DNA of 64,000 nucleotides from Prochlorococcus sp. AG-402-L09 (GTDB lineage: Bacteria; Cyanobacteriota; Cyanobacteriia; PCC-6307; Cyanobiaceae): contig QCIK01000006.1 in NCBI GenBank assembly GCA_003216715.1, positions 56,822 to 120,821 of the forward strand, in the 5' to 3' direction. A model generated the notes under the pieces. The model was not told the origin of the DNA. It did no database searches and saw only the letters and a program-made list of their open reading frames with translations. A program made the translations under genes and the position numbers. Positions 39,171-48,199 of the stretch are shown in pieces; position 1 is the stretch's first letter; every line of letters starts with the position of its first letter.

Positions 39171-40412
39171 TTAATTAAATTGTATAGGATTTTGATCTAG
39201 CCTATCTCTTATAGGTATTGCAGACCCTGAATCACTACCATCAATATTTGCGGTGTTTTCAAGAGCTTGTCTAAACAATCTTCCTGATAATAAAGGCATA
39301 TCTCTTGGAACTGAAATTCTATCTCTGAGGTAACGTAATGCAGAGGCACTATTCTTCTCTGGAATGCAATCTTTTTTTGTAATCATAGAAGTTAAGGCTG
39401 CTCTCAATGGCTGATCAAATAATTTATTTTTCATTGGGCTAACAGCAATGATTCTATCTTTATGTTTGATTACTCTTTCCAAAGCTAATGCTTCATATTG
39501 TTGTTCCGATTCCTGAGCAACTTTGAAATCTATTAGCTCTAATTGTCCTAATCCAGAACCCGTATCAATTTTTTTTGCAAATAATTGTTGGTTTGCATTT
39601 TTATAAGTAAAGCAACCTCCCATTTGAGGAGGTAAATCATGAGCATGAGTGTGAAAATCTCCTTGAGTTCCTCTATATTCCTCAAGTTTTTCAAGATTTT
39701 TAAGCCATGAATTTATAAAAGGGTGCTCTTCTCTAAGTGAATATCCTTTGTAGTAAGCCAATGATGCATTCATTCTTTCAACATATGGAATAAAAATTAC
39801 ATCTGCTGATCCAGGCTTTTCTCCATTTTTTGTTGAGATTGCTGTAAGCCATCCCGAAGCATTTTTTTCTATTTCTTTTTCAAATTTTTTGGCAACATTT
39901 ATGAAATTCTCTTTCTTTTGCTCTTCTTGGGTTTGGAAAAGAGAGTTGCGACATAACCAGTTACACCATGATGAAAATAGTTCTCTTTCAAGTCTCCTAA
40001 GCTCTAAGACTTTCTTCTCATTTAGAGATTGACCTAAAGGACCATAAATTTCTTCTAATACAAATAGGATCTCATCACTTTCTGTGATTACATGATTTTC
40101 AATTTCAATTGCAGGGAGCATTCCTGAGGGCACTTTTTTTAAATACCATTTTTCCTTTTCTCCGTAGCAACGCATTGTGACTTTTTTAATCCGGTAAGGA
40201 ATTTTTTTAAGCTCTAACCAAATCCAAACTTTTTGGCAATAAGGACACCAAGCATGATTGTCTCTGTAAAGAGTAACAATTGCCTCGGATTCATTTTTAT
40301 TAAAAAGACGAAGTAAGGAATATGGGTTATTTAATCCATTGATTTGATCAATTGGATCAGCTGTATATATTGCTAATTCTTCCCAACTCATGGCATTTCT
40401 GGTTGGATTCAT
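39171..40412 (-). CDS. Glutathione S-transferase domain protein with long C-terminal part
   Basis: A 413-residue protein. The N-terminal thioredoxin-fold GST domain has an active WCPYC motif (Cys56, Cys59) as in glutaredoxins and omega/Xi-type GSTs, then KVPSGMLPAIEI and ITESDEILFVLEEIYG for glutathione binding. A helical domain follows to about 250, with an extra 160-residue C-terminal part ending in an ordered AIPIRDRLDQNPIQF. The divergent neighbour, 41 bases away, is glutathione reductase, so the two may share a control region and redox role. It converges with dnaA, 35 bases apart. Confidence 0.82.
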   Translation of the reverse strand: MNPTRNAMSWEELAIYTADPIDQINGLNNPYSLLRLFNKNESEAIVTLYRDNHAWCPYCQKVWIWLELKKIPYRIKKVTMRCYGEKEKWYLKKVPSGMLPAIEIENHVITESDEILFVLEEIYGPLGQSLNEKKVLELRRLERELFSSWCNWLCRNSLFQTQEEQKKENFINVAKKFEKEIEKNASGWLTAISTKNGEKPGSADVIFIPYVERMNASLAYYKGYSLREEHPFINSWLKNLEKLEEYRGTQGDFHTHAHDLPPQMGGCFTYKNANQQLFAKKIDTGSGLGQLELIDFKVAQESEQQYEALALERVIKHKDRIIAVSPMKNKLFDQPLRAALTSMITKKDCIPEKNSASALRYLRDRISVPRDMPLLSGRLFRQALENTANIDGSDSGSAIPIRDRLDQNPIQFN

Positions 40413-40453
40413 TTATTTCAACGAGAATAGAGAAATAATACTAGGTTGCAAAA

Positions 40454-41815
40454 TTGAAAAGGTCTTTTGATTTAATTGTCATTGGTGCAGGATCCGGTGG
40501 GTTAGCTGCTGCAAAGAAAGCAGCGAGTTATGGAGCATCTGTCGCGATCGTCGAAGGAGATCTTGTCGGAGGAACGTGTGTAATAAGAGGTTGTGTCCCT
40601 AAAAAATTATTAGTATGTGGTTCTTCTCTCTTAGAGAGTTTTTTATCTGCACCATCTTATGGCTTTGATTTTGATAATTTAAAGATCAAGTCAGAGACTT
40701 TATTAGCGAATGTTCGCAAGGAAGTGCAAAGGCTGAATGAATTACACGAGAATTTTCTAAATAAGGCTAATGTTGAGCTTTTTAAAGGTTGGGGTGAGTT
40801 TAAAAATACAAAGTGTATCGCAATTAAAAATCGAATAAACGGAGAGACTTTAAATGAACTTTATGGCGAAAGAATTTTGATTGCAGTGGGCGGCAGACCT
40901 AAAAGACCAAGTATCGAGGGGGCATCTTTAGGTTGGACAAGTGATGATATGTTTCTTCTTAAAAGCTTTCCGAAAAAAATTACAATTGTTGGTGCAGGCT
41001 ATATTGCTTGCGAATTTGCATGCATTTTGCACGGTTTAGGTGTTGAGGTTACTCAATTAGTTCGAGGTGATCGGATTTTAAGAGGATTTGACTTTGAACT
41101 TTCTTCAGCATTAACTGATGCAATGAAAAATAAAGGAGTTAAAATAAACTTTGGTGAGAATATTTCTTCTCTAAAAGGAACTCCTGGAGCTTTGAGTATA
41201 AAAACAAATACAGGTAATGAGTTTGACTCGAATGGATTGCTTTTCGCTACTGGAAGAGAGCCATTTTTAGAGGGATTGAAGTTAGAACAAGCGGGTATAG
41301 AAATTCTTGAAAATAAAATTAAAGTTGATAGTGATAGTAAAACAAATATTTCTAATATCTTTGCTATTGGAGATGTCACTGACAGGATTAACTTGACACC
41401 TGTTGCAATTGATGAGGGTAGAAAATTTGCTGATAGAAATTATGGTGAATCAGATCATAAGGTTAACTATGATTTGGTACCTTATGCAGTATTTAGTCAG
41501 CCTGAAATAGCTTCTGTGGGCATGACTGAAGAGAAGGCTATCCAGTCGATGGGTAAAGATAACATTAAAATTTACAGATCAATATTTAGATCTTTATCTA
41601 AGTCATTGCCAAAGACTGGCTCTAAATGTATTTTAAAGCTAATTGTTGATAGGAATAATAATAAAGTTTTGGGATGTCATATGATTGGTGATAATGCATC
41701 TGAGATTATTCAAATGGCATCAATCTCACTAATGCTAGGAGCTAAAAAATCTGATTTTGATAATACAATGGCATTGCATCCTACAATCGCTGAGGAATTT
41801 GTGACAATGAGATGA
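40454..41815 (+). CDS. gor: Glutathione reductase
   Basis: FAD flavoenzyme reducing glutathione disulfide with NADPH. The 453-residue protein has the FAD motif GAGSGGLAAA (11-20), the redox-active Cys42 and Cys47 in GGTCVIRGCVPKK, the NADPH fold VGAGYIACEFACILHGLGVE, and the C-terminal His442-Glu pair LHPTIAEEF. The start is TTG at 40454, supported by the immediate KRSFDLIVIGAG. Divergent from the GST-domain gene. It converges with the CaCA antiporter gene, leaving 14 bases between stops. Confidence 0.95.
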   Translation: MKRSFDLIVIGAGSGGLAAAKKAASYGASVAIVEGDLVGGTCVIRGCVPKKLLVCGSSLLESFLSAPSYGFDFDNLKIKSETLLANVRKEVQRLNELHENFLNKANVELFKGWGEFKNTKCIAIKNRINGETLNELYGERILIAVGGRPKRPSIEGASLGWTSDDMFLLKSFPKKITIVGAGYIACEFACILHGLGVEVTQLVRGDRILRGFDFELSSALTDAMKNKGVKINFGENISSLKGTPGALSIKTNTGNEFDSNGLLFATGREPFLEGLKLEQAGIEILENKIKVDSDSKTNISNIFAIGDVTDRINLTPVAIDEGRKFADRNYGESDHKVNYDLVPYAVFSQPEIASVGMTEEKAIQSMGKDNIKIYRSIFRSLSKSLPKTGSKCILKLIVDRNNNKVLGCHMIGDNASEIIQMASISLMLGAKKSDFDNTMALHPTIAEEFVTMR

Positions 41816-41829
41816 TTAATATAAATGCA

Positions 41830-42924
41830 TTAGTTATTAGAACTTTTTCTTAGCCTTAACCAGTAAGCAATTGTCTTATACATAATTATTATTATTGATA
41901 ATGATATGGCTATAAAAACTAATTCTTTGAATGCTGAATGTAAAGTTGGTAGAGTTAGAGGTATTATTTTGTCTGCAATGTAAAGCATATATAACCCTAA
42001 TAAAACACCACCTTCTCCTCTACTTATTATTCCTTTTGTCCAAAAAATCGGCATACACGCAAGTGTAGTAATTACCATGATAGGAATATCCTTAGTTATA
42101 AGTAAATTCTCAACCACTAAACCACTGCCTCCAGATAATACAGAACAGCTACCTAAAACTAGTAATTGATTTAATAAACAACTTCCAATTACGTTGCCTA
42201 TCGCTAGATCAGTTTGACCACGAATAGCGGCCACTAATGACGTGATTAACTCTGGTAAAGAGGTGCCCAGCGAAACTATTGTTAACCCAATTATAGCTTC
42301 GCTTACCCCTAATAATCCTGCAATTGTAGATGCGCCTTCTATTAACAGCCGTGATCCAAGAGTTAGCAAGAAAATACCACCTAATAATTTCACGCCTGCA
42401 TTTAATAAACTTGTTGAGTCTTTTTCTATATTGATTTCTGGCTCTGCTTCTTGGGTTTTTTGAGGTTCCTCTCTTGCTGTACGAATTTCCCAAGTGGTAT
42501 TTATTATTAGCGCAACTATCAAAGCTACTCCAAATTGCCAAGTTATCAGCTCTGAAGCGGCCATTCCCCAAACGGCAGTTGAGACTGCTAAAAGAAGAGG
42601 AATGTCTCTCCTTACAAGACGACTTTCAACTCTTAAAGGTCGTAAAAGTGCACTTCCTCCGAGAACTACCATCACATTAAAAATATTGCTGCCAACAATG
42701 TTGCTCAAAGCTAGACTGTCTGATCCAGAGAGGGAGGAGTTAACACTCACAAATAGTTCAGGTGCACTTGTCCCTAGAGATACTATTGTTAAACCAATAA
42801 CTAGTTGAGGGATCCCAAGGATTAAGGCTAAAGCTACAGATCCTTGGATAAATAACTCCCCACCGCTAAAAAGTAAAAGTATCCCAGCAATAAGCTCTAA
42901 AAATGACAATAATATTGATTGCAT
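41830..42924 (-). CDS. CaCA-family cation/calcium-type antiporter (YrbG-like)
   Basis: Integral membrane exchanger of 364 residues with the two inverted alpha-repeats of the family, GTSAPELFVSVNSSLSGS and GTSLPELITSLVAAIRGQ, each carrying the ion-binding Glu. The two halves of about five helices each are joined by an acidic loop (TREEPQKTQEAEPEINIEKD-like region). It would exchange Na+ or H+ for Ca2+ or K+ across the plasma membrane; the ion cannot be told from the sequence. The start lies at an ATG with a 146-base AT-rich gap to the divergent pyrC. Confidence 0.9.
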   Translation of the reverse strand: MQSILLSFLELIAGILLLFSGGELFIQGSVALALILGIPQLVIGLTIVSLGTSAPELFVSVNSSLSGSDSLALSNIVGSNIFNVMVVLGGSALLRPLRVESRLVRRDIPLLLAVSTAVWGMAASELITWQFGVALIVALIINTTWEIRTAREEPQKTQEAEPEINIEKDSTSLLNAGVKLLGGIFLLTLGSRLLIEGASTIAGLLGVSEAIIGLTIVSLGTSLPELITSLVAAIRGQTDLAIGNVIGSCLLNQLLVLGSCSVLSGGSGLVVENLLITKDIPIMVITTLACMPIFWTKGIISRGEGGVLLGLYMLYIADKIIPLTLPTLHSAFKELVFIAISLSIIIIMYKTIAYWLRLRKSSNN

Positions 42925-43070
42925 AATTGAGTAATTTATTGAGAAACTAAATTAGTGAATTAATTTATATTATTTCCATTTGGTACTATCCTATATCTTA
43001 GCCCCTATTGATACTTGAAGACTTATAGATCAAGGTTACATAAGATATACATTGAAAAAGCTTTAATCCT

Positions 43071-44135
43071 GTGATTGCTTCTGTTAATCAAATCTCATTA
43101 TTAAGGCCGGATGATTGGCATCTGCATTTGAGAGATGGAAAGATTCTTAAAGGTGTTTTAAGTCACACAGCAGATGTGTTTTGCCGTGCAATCATCATGC
43201 CTAATCTTGATCCGCCAATAACTACTTTAAGCCAAGCACAAGAGTATAAAAAAAGAATTATCCAGTCTATCCCTGAAGGTGTTTCTTTTACCCCATTAAT
43301 GACTGCATATCTTACCGATGATATGCCTATGGAGGTCTTAGAGAGAGGCTTTAGAGAAGGTGTCTTCCATGGAGCAAAGCTCTATCCAGCTAATGTGACA
43401 ACAAATTCCTCTTATGGGGTTACAGATATAAGTAAAGTCGACAATTTATTTGAGACGATGGAAAGAATTGGCATGCCATTATTGATTCATGGAGAAGTGA
43501 CCGATTTCAATGTTGATGTATTTGATAGAGAAGCTGTTTTTATTGAGCGTCACCTTGAACCATTATTAAGAAGATTTTCATCACTTAAAGTAGTTTTAGA
43601 ACACATCACGACCATTGATGCAATTGACTTTGTAGAAAACAGTGCGTTTGATATAGCAGCTACAATCACACCTCATCATCTACATATTAATCGAAACGCA
43701 ATGTTCAATGGTGGGTTAAGGAGTGATTTTTATTGCTTACCCACAGCTAAACGTGAAATTCATCGTATTGCTCTAAGACAAGCGGCTACCAGCGGCAAAC
43801 CTTGCTTTTTCCTTGGAACTGATTCAGCACCTCATACCCGTAGATTTAAGGAAAGCTCATGTGGATGTGCAGGTATCTTTAATGCCCCTTTCGCTTTGGA
43901 AAGCTATTTAAAAGTTTTCGAAGAAGAAAATGCTCTAGATAGGTTTGAAGCTTTTTCAAGTATTAATGGAGCAACTTTTTATGGATTACCCTTAAACACA
44001 GAGAGAATAACTTTAGTTAAAAAAGATATTTACGTACCTCAAATGATTGACGTTGGACTTGATGGTGATCCCAATGATTTTGTAAAACCATTTCATTCAG
44101 GAGAAACTCTTGGATGGGCAAGAGGGGATGTTTAG
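43071..44135 (+). CDS. pyrC: Dihydroorotase
   Basis: Zinc amidohydrolase that cyclises carbamoyl aspartate in pyrimidine synthesis. The 354-residue length and motifs are of the class II E. coli-like group: RPDDWHLHLRDG with the His-x-His metal pair, GAKLYPAN with the carbamylated Lys, LLIHGE, LEHITT and FLGTDSAPH with the catalytic Asp. The start is GTG at 43071 (MIASVNQISLLRPDDW). It ends 139 bases before the tRNA-Leu gene. Confidence 0.96.
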   Translation: MIASVNQISLLRPDDWHLHLRDGKILKGVLSHTADVFCRAIIMPNLDPPITTLSQAQEYKKRIIQSIPEGVSFTPLMTAYLTDDMPMEVLERGFREGVFHGAKLYPANVTTNSSYGVTDISKVDNLFETMERIGMPLLIHGEVTDFNVDVFDREAVFIERHLEPLLRRFSSLKVVLEHITTIDAIDFVENSAFDIAATITPHHLHINRNAMFNGGLRSDFYCLPTAKREIHRIALRQAATSGKPCFFLGTDSAPHTRRFKESSCGCAGIFNAPFALESYLKVFEEENALDRFEAFSSINGATFYGLPLNTERITLVKKDIYVPQMIDVGLDGDPNDFVKPFHSGETLGWARGDV

Positions 44136-44251
44136 TGAGATTGCTAATTACAGTCCAAAAATTATTTAACTCTAGATATTCTTAAGAGTACTGATTTAAG
44201 CACATACGTTTACGCTAATATGTAAATGGCTTAGAGTTAAATCTCTAGCAT

Positions 44252-44257
44252 TATAAT
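44252..44257 (+). promoter_or_regulatory. -10 element for tRNA-Leu
   Basis: A perfect TATAAT lies 17 bases before the first base of the tRNA, a normal distance for a short precursor leader. A good -35 is not visible at 17-base spacing. Confidence 0.5.
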
Positions 44258-44274
44258 AACCCTTGCTATCACTG

Positions 44275-44361
44275 GGGAGTGTGGCGGAATTGGTAGACGC
44301 ACCAGACTTAAAATCTGTTGGCCGCTTTTTGGCCGTGGGGGTTCAAGTCCCCCCACTCCCA
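44275..44361 (+). tRNA. tRNA-Leu (anticodon UAA), uninterrupted
   Basis: The acceptor arms GGGAGTG and CACTCCC pair fully, followed by discriminator A at 44361. The D-arm has GGCGGAATTGGTAGACGC, the anticodon arm CCAGA-CTTAAAA-TCTGT gives anticodon TAA, the long variable arm GGCCGCTTTTTGGCC is typical of class II tRNAs, and the T-arm is GGGGGTTCAAGTCCCCC. CCA is not encoded. Many cyanobacteria have a group I intron in this gene; here it is absent. The last base is also the first base of the following ATG. Confidence 0.97.
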
Positions 44362-44633
44362 TGACTTTTTGTACCCCGATTGTGTGTTTAATCTCTTTTG
44401 GATTAATAGGAGCTGTTAATCCGATAATTACATTATCTGCTTATGTGGTATTGGCGGGGATGTATTTATTGGTAGTTCCTTTATTTCTTTTTTATTGGAT
44501 GAATAATCGTTGGAATGTTATGGGAAAGTTAGAACGACTTTTTATATATGGACTTGTGTTTCTATTCTTTCCTGGAATGGTTTTGTTTGCACCGTTTCTT
44601 AACTTAAGAATGAATGGAAAAGAGGAGTTTTGA
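44361..44633 (+). CDS. ndhL: NAD(P)H-quinone oxidoreductase subunit L
   Basis: Small membrane subunit of the cyanobacterial NDH-1 complex, serving respiration and cyclic electron flow in thylakoids. The protein has two membrane helices (about 25-45 and 60-78) and the signature [42 protein letters not shown]. The ATG at 44361 uses the tRNA's final base as its first base, giving 90 residues; a GTG at 44382 (VCLISFG) would avoid the overlap and give 83 residues. Followed after 3 bases by the DUF3007-like gene. Confidence 0.92.
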   Translation: MTFCTPIVCLISFGLIGAVNPIITLSAYVVLAGMYLLVVPLFLFYWMNNRWNVMGKLERLFIYGLVFLFFPGMVLFAPFLNLRMNGKEEF

Positions 44634-44636
44634 ACT

Positions 44637-44969
44637 TTGACAAGAGCACAGGTTTTTCAAATAGGTTTGTATGTTTTTGTTTTAGGAGGATTGGGATATG
44701 AAGTGTTTCAGTTACTTGGATTTGAATCAATATCAGCTGGTATTGCAGCACAGTCAATATTAATTTTAATTATTTTTGCATGGACAGCTTCTTATCTTTT
44801 CAGAGTTTTTTCTGGGAATATGACTTTTATGGAGCAACGTAAAAGATATAGAGAGGCTTATGAAAAATTGACTGATAAAAAAATCAGAGAAAAGTTTGAT
44901 GCCATGACAGATGAAGAAAAAATTGAATTACTAAAAACCCTTGAGGAAGAAAATATTGAACAAACTTAA
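44637..44969 (+). CDS. DUF3007 family membrane protein
   Basis: A 110-residue protein with two predicted membrane helices (about 5-25 and 35-55) and a charged cytoplasmic tail: MEQRKRYREAYEKLTDKKIREKFDAMTDEEKIELL. It matches the cyanobacterial and plastid DUF3007 family. The start is TTG at 44637, preceded by a good ribosome site GAGGAG inside the ndhL end, 3 bases after that stop. The permanent link with ndhL suggests a role with NDH-1 or its assembly, which is inference from position. Confidence 0.8.
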   Translation: MTRAQVFQIGLYVFVLGGLGYEVFQLLGFESISAGIAAQSILILIIFAWTASYLFRVFSGNMTFMEQRKRYREAYEKLTDKKIREKFDAMTDEEKIELLKTLEEENIEQT

Positions 44970-45052
44970 GTTTTAATTACTAAATCTCAATAATTTTTTA
45001 CTCTTAGGTATACAAAAATGATAAAAAAGATAGATACCCAAGGATTAGAACA

Positions 45053-45853
45053 TTGAAAAGTACAAATATCAGTAGGTCTTTTTCCAAAATAAAAAAGGAG
45101 AAAAGAATTGCACTAATGCCTTTTCTTATGGCAGGTGACCCTGATTTGGAAACCACAGCAAAGATTTTGTTAGAACTTCAGGCAAATGGCGCTGACATGA
45201 TTGAGCTAGGTATTCCATACAGTGATCCTCTAGCAGATGGACCCATTATTCAATTAGCAGCTTCTCGAGCTCTCTCTGCAGGAACTTCTCCTGACAAGGT
45301 TTTTAAAATGTTGTTTGAATTGAGAGATCAATTGACAATACCAATAATTTTATTTACTTACTCAAATCCACTTATTAATAAAGGTCTTGAAGAATTTTGC
45401 TTACAAGCTTCGAAAGTAGGCGTTTCAGGACTTGTGGTACCGGATCTTCCTTTAGAGGAAGCAGAAAAACTTTCTGATATAGCTGAATCTAATGAAATTG
45501 ATTTAGTTTTACTTGTTGCCCCTACAACACCCAAGGATCGTATGAAAAAAATCGCTGCGACTTCTAATGGATTTACTTATCTTGTAAGTGTTACTGGGGT
45601 AACCGGAGAAAGGTCTTCACTGGAAGATAATGTAGGCTCTCTTGTGCAACAACTAAAAGATTCTTCATCTAGTCCAATTGCTGTAGGTTTTGGAATTTCG
45701 GAGGTAAAACATGTTGAACAAGTTAGAGACTGGGGCGCTGATGGCGCAATAGTTGGTAGTGCCTTAGTTAAAAGAATTGCTAATGCCTCGATCGAAATGA
45801 AAGTTGAAGAAGCTGGTTCTTTTTGTAGAGAACTAAGATCCGGAACTAATTAA
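45053..45853 (+). CDS. trpA: Tryptophan synthase alpha subunit
   Basis: Cleaves indole-3-glycerol phosphate to indole for the beta subunit. The 266-residue TIM barrel has the catalytic Glu in [20 protein letters not shown], the [15 protein letters not shown] stretch with the active Asp, and the phosphate-binding [28 protein letters not shown]. The start is TTG at 45053, preceded by AAGGATT at 45040. The beta subunit gene is not in this window. Confidence 0.96.
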   Translation: MKSTNISRSFSKIKKEKRIALMPFLMAGDPDLETTAKILLELQANGADMIELGIPYSDPLADGPIIQLAASRALSAGTSPDKVFKMLFELRDQLTIPIILFTYSNPLINKGLEEFCLQASKVGVSGLVVPDLPLEEAEKLSDIAESNEIDLVLLVAPTTPKDRMKKIAATSNGFTYLVSVTGVTGERSSLEDNVGSLVQQLKDSSSSPIAVGFGISEVKHVEQVRDWGADGAIVGSALVKRIANASIEMKVEEAGSFCRELRSGTN

Positions 45854-45948
45854 TAGTTTTATTTTAAATAGCAACAGATCAAGCTGAATATTGAATTCTT
45901 TTCTATGTTTTATCTTGAGAAATATTGTCTTTATTTAACTTGAAAACC

Positions 45949-46218
45949 ATGGATCAATTTGTCCTTTGGGGGTCTTACTGTGAAGATGCTCTAATAAAAA
46001 GAACACCTTTTAGGGAAGAGCATCTTCAAAGGCTCTCATTACTTAAGGAAAAAGGTATATTAATAACATTAGGACCGACAAAATGTAATAGATATGTTTT
46101 TGGCATATTTAAATCAGGCGATATTGAATATATAAGAAGTCTTATCAAAGAGGACGTTTATTGGAGAGAGGGAATATGGACTGATTTCGAAATTTACTCC
46201 TGGACCCAAGCTTTTTGA
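45949..46218 (+). CDS. YciI-like small protein
   Basis: An 89-residue protein of the YCII/dimeric ferredoxin-like fold: MDQFVLWGSYCEDAL, FREEHLQRLSLLKEKGILITLGPT, YVFGIFKSGDIEYIRSLI, then DVYWREGIWTDFEIYSW. The His in REEHL and the Asp of GDIEY correspond to conserved positions of the family, whose function is unclear. I chose the ATG at 45949, eight codons inside the longest frame, because homologues start at this place. Its end overlaps the end of the convergent petJ-like gene by 25 bases. Confidence 0.8.
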   Translation: MDQFVLWGSYCEDALIKRTPFREEHLQRLSLLKEKGILITLGPTKCNRYVFGIFKSGDIEYIRSLIKEDVYWREGIWTDFEIYSWTQAF

Positions 46219-46565
46219 GCTTGCTTCCAGACCCAATCAGCTACAATCTGATCGCCATTATCTCCTAGTTCATCTTCATAACCACTCATTATCCCTACCC
46301 CTTGTCTAGCTATCTTCGCTATGGCTTCTGGATTCTCAATTCCATTACGTATTAATGATGTAATCTTTAAATTCTTTGATCTTCTGATTATGTTCCCGCC
46401 ATTAATATGACATCCAGCACAGTTGTGTTTAAAAAGACTTTCCCCTAAATCTGCATCAGAAGCATTGAGCTCTTTCGGCAAAGTTAAATAAAAAGATGTA
46501 CAACAAAAACTGATTAGAAAAAAAACTCTTAATTTTATGAAAAAAAAATTAAAATTTTTTTTCAT
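46194..46565 (-). CDS. petJ: Cytochrome c6-like protein
   Basis: A lumenal c-type cytochrome of 123 residues with an N-terminal signal helix (about 7-30) ending in NASDADLGE. The haem site is CAGCH (Cys49, Cys52, His53), and the likely axial Met is Met93 in GIMSGYEDEL. The INGGN after CxxCH and the C-terminal WVWKQAQKAW follow the c6 pattern. It would carry electrons from cytochrome b6f to photosystem I in place of plastocyanin, which is also encoded here (52880). I chose the ATG at 46565 instead of a longer frame that lacks a signal start. Confidence 0.87.
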   Translation of the reverse strand: MKKNFNFFFIKLRVFFLISFCCTSFYLTLPKELNASDADLGESLFKHNCAGCHINGGNIIRRSKNLKITSLIRNGIENPEAIAKIARQGVGIMSGYEDELGDNGDQIVADWVWKQAQKAWVQE

Positions 46566-46578
46566 AGTCTTGTATATC

Positions 46579-46911
46579 TTATTTATTGAAATTAATTTTT
46601 GAGAGATCCTCACAAATTTCGTCAAGAAGATCAAGTTGTCCAGAAGACTTTAATTCAAAGCTCTTCTTTGTTTTCACTTCTCCACTGTTTGTCCATAACT
46701 CTTCAACTTCACAAAGTCGACTAGCAATTTTTGGAATTCCACCAGAGTTAAAATCTTTTTTTAAATATTCAATTAAAGTTGGCATTCTTGCTGAAGGGAG
46801 ATTAAGAGTTTGGCAAAGTTCTGATTGCTTTCTGCCAGTCTGCTTCAACCAATCTTTGATAAAAAGTATAAGATCTTCTTCTAGGTCTTTTGTCCAGCGC
46901 TCGTTGCTCAT
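46579..46911 (-). CDS. Small helix-turn-helix-like protein, unknown
   Basis: A 110-residue soluble protein starting MSNERWTKDLEEDLIL. Segment KDWLKQTGRKQSELCQTLNLPSARMPTLIEYLKKDF has the character of a phage-repressor-like HTH, and the C-terminal end is acidic and Leu-rich. The start at 46911 forms an ATGA overlap with the stop of the DUF1232 gene, a sign of coupled translation. A start four codons earlier is possible. It is third in a same-strand run sigma factor, DUF1232, this gene, petJ-like. Role not known; a regulator is plausible. Confidence 0.65.
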   Translation of the reverse strand: MSNERWTKDLEEDLILFIKDWLKQTGRKQSELCQTLNLPSARMPTLIEYLKKDFNSGGIPKIASRLCEVEELWTNSGEVKTKKSFELKSSGQLDLLDEICEDLSKINFNK

Positions 46912-47273
46912 AGCGGAAACCATTTATCTAGCTTAGATTTTGCTCTGAACTTTATCTCTGGAGTTATGTGATGTTGCCAAAGACTAATTACAGCGGTTAG
47001 AGCGACAAGATCATCGCTAAAACCTGAGGCAGGAATGAAGTCGGGAATCAAATCAACAGGAACAATTAAATAAGTAAGTGCTCCCATTATGGATAATCTC
47101 ACTTGGGGAGGAGTTGAATTATCCATGATAAGTTCAAACCCTTCTAAAGCAGGCTGCGCAATGACTCGGCCTGCTCTTAATAAGATCTTTTTAAGTACGC
47201 CCTCGTCTATAACAGAACTTTCAAGTACTTCTGCCTCAAATACTTCTTTGTTTGAGTTTCTTGAACTAACCAC
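46908..47273 (-). CDS. DUF1232 (YkvA-like) membrane-associated protein
   Basis: A protein of about 121 residues with the DUF1232 signature LTYLIVPVDLIPDFIPASGFSDDLVALTAVISLW, which has two hydrophobic stretches. The whole frame can be read from 47372, but that would run 97 bases into the sigma-factor gene. I chose GTG at 47273, 2 bases after the sigma stop, which gives VVSSRNSNKEVFEAEV. Function of the family is unknown, with links to membrane stress in some bacteria. It belongs to a tight cluster with the sigma factor. Confidence 0.78.
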   Translation of the reverse strand: MVSSRNSNKEVFEAEVLESSVIDEGVLKKILLRAGRVIAQPALEGFELIMDNSTPPQVRLSIMGALTYLIVPVDLIPDFIPASGFSDDLVALTAVISLWQHHITPEIKFRAKSKLDKWFPL

Positions 47274-47275
47274 GA

Positions 47276-48199
47276 TCAAATAGTTGTCTCTAAAAGACCA
47301 CTTTGAATCCCTGTCTTTCTCAATTTCCTTAATGAGCGTTGAACTACTTGTCTGCAATATTCCCTGCTGCAATTCATTTGTCTCGCTACCTCAGCTAACG
47401 TCCTCCATTCATTAGATCCATCTAGACCAAATCGAAGACTTAGTATCGTTCTCTCTTTTGGTGTGAGATTTGATTTATCTAATAATGACCAAGCTGAGGC
47501 AGTCCTTTCTGCTAATTCAACTAGTTCCATAGGAGGAACTTCTTCACTTGGAAGAATATCCACAAGCTCTGAAGTATCTGCTTTTGATTTAACTGCACCT
47601 TGCAAACTTACTGTGATACTTCTCAACTCGCATGCAAGCAATTCTTCTACTTCCTTTAAAGGGATTTTCATTTGTATTGCTATTTGGTTAGTTGAGGGAT
47701 GAACCCCAAGTTCTTGCATTAGTCGAGACTTGGCAGCACGAAGTTTTGTTAGTTTTTCATTTATGTTTACAGGGATTCTTATAGTTCTACTTTGCGTTGA
47801 AAGCGCTCTATTTAATCCTTGTCTAATCCACCAGTAAGCGTAAGTTGAAAATCGATGCCCTCTTTTGGGATCGTATTTTTCAACAGCTCTTGTTAAACCT
47901 AAGGTGCCTTCTTGTATTAGATCAAGAAGGTCAAGACCTTTACCTTGATATCGCTTGGCTAAATTTACAACAAGTCTCAAATTTGCTGTAATCATTTGAT
48001 TCTTGGCGCGCTCACCCGCTTTAAGAGTTCTCTTCTCTGCGCTTGAATATTCGCACTCTGGCCCATTGCCTCCAGCTTGTTGGCAGCGTTCATTCAGTGC
48101 AACCATTGCTTGAACTTCTCTACCCATTGTGAGTTCTTGCTCTGGTGTGAGTAATTCGTGTCTTCCTATTTCTCCAAGAAAGTCGCTTAATGAACTCAC
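47276..48199 (-). CDS. RNA polymerase sigma factor, sigma-70 group 2 type
   Basis: A 307-residue sigma factor with regions 1.2 ([20 protein letters not shown]), 2.1-2.4 ([51 protein letters not shown]), 3 and 4 ([17 protein letters not shown], then the [31 protein letters not shown]). It lacks the long region 1.1 of the main sigma. Region 4 HTH reads NCSREYCRQ rather than the usual VTRERIRQ, so its -35 preference may differ. The start is GTG at 48199 with a strong ribosome site AGGAGG about 7 bases before. Followed by a run of small genes on the same strand. Confidence 0.95.
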   Translation of the reverse strand: MSSLSDFLGEIGRHELLTPEQELTMGREVQAMVALNERCQQAGGNGPECEYSSAEKRTLKAGERAKNQMITANLRLVVNLAKRYQGKGLDLLDLIQEGTLGLTRAVEKYDPKRGHRFSTYAYWWIRQGLNRALSTQSRTIRIPVNINEKLTKLRAAKSRLMQELGVHPSTNQIAIQMKIPLKEVEELLACELRSITVSLQGAVKSKADTSELVDILPSEEVPPMELVELAERTASAWSLLDKSNLTPKERTILSLRFGLDGSNEWRTLAEVARQMNCSREYCRQVVQRSLRKLRKTGIQSGLLETTI

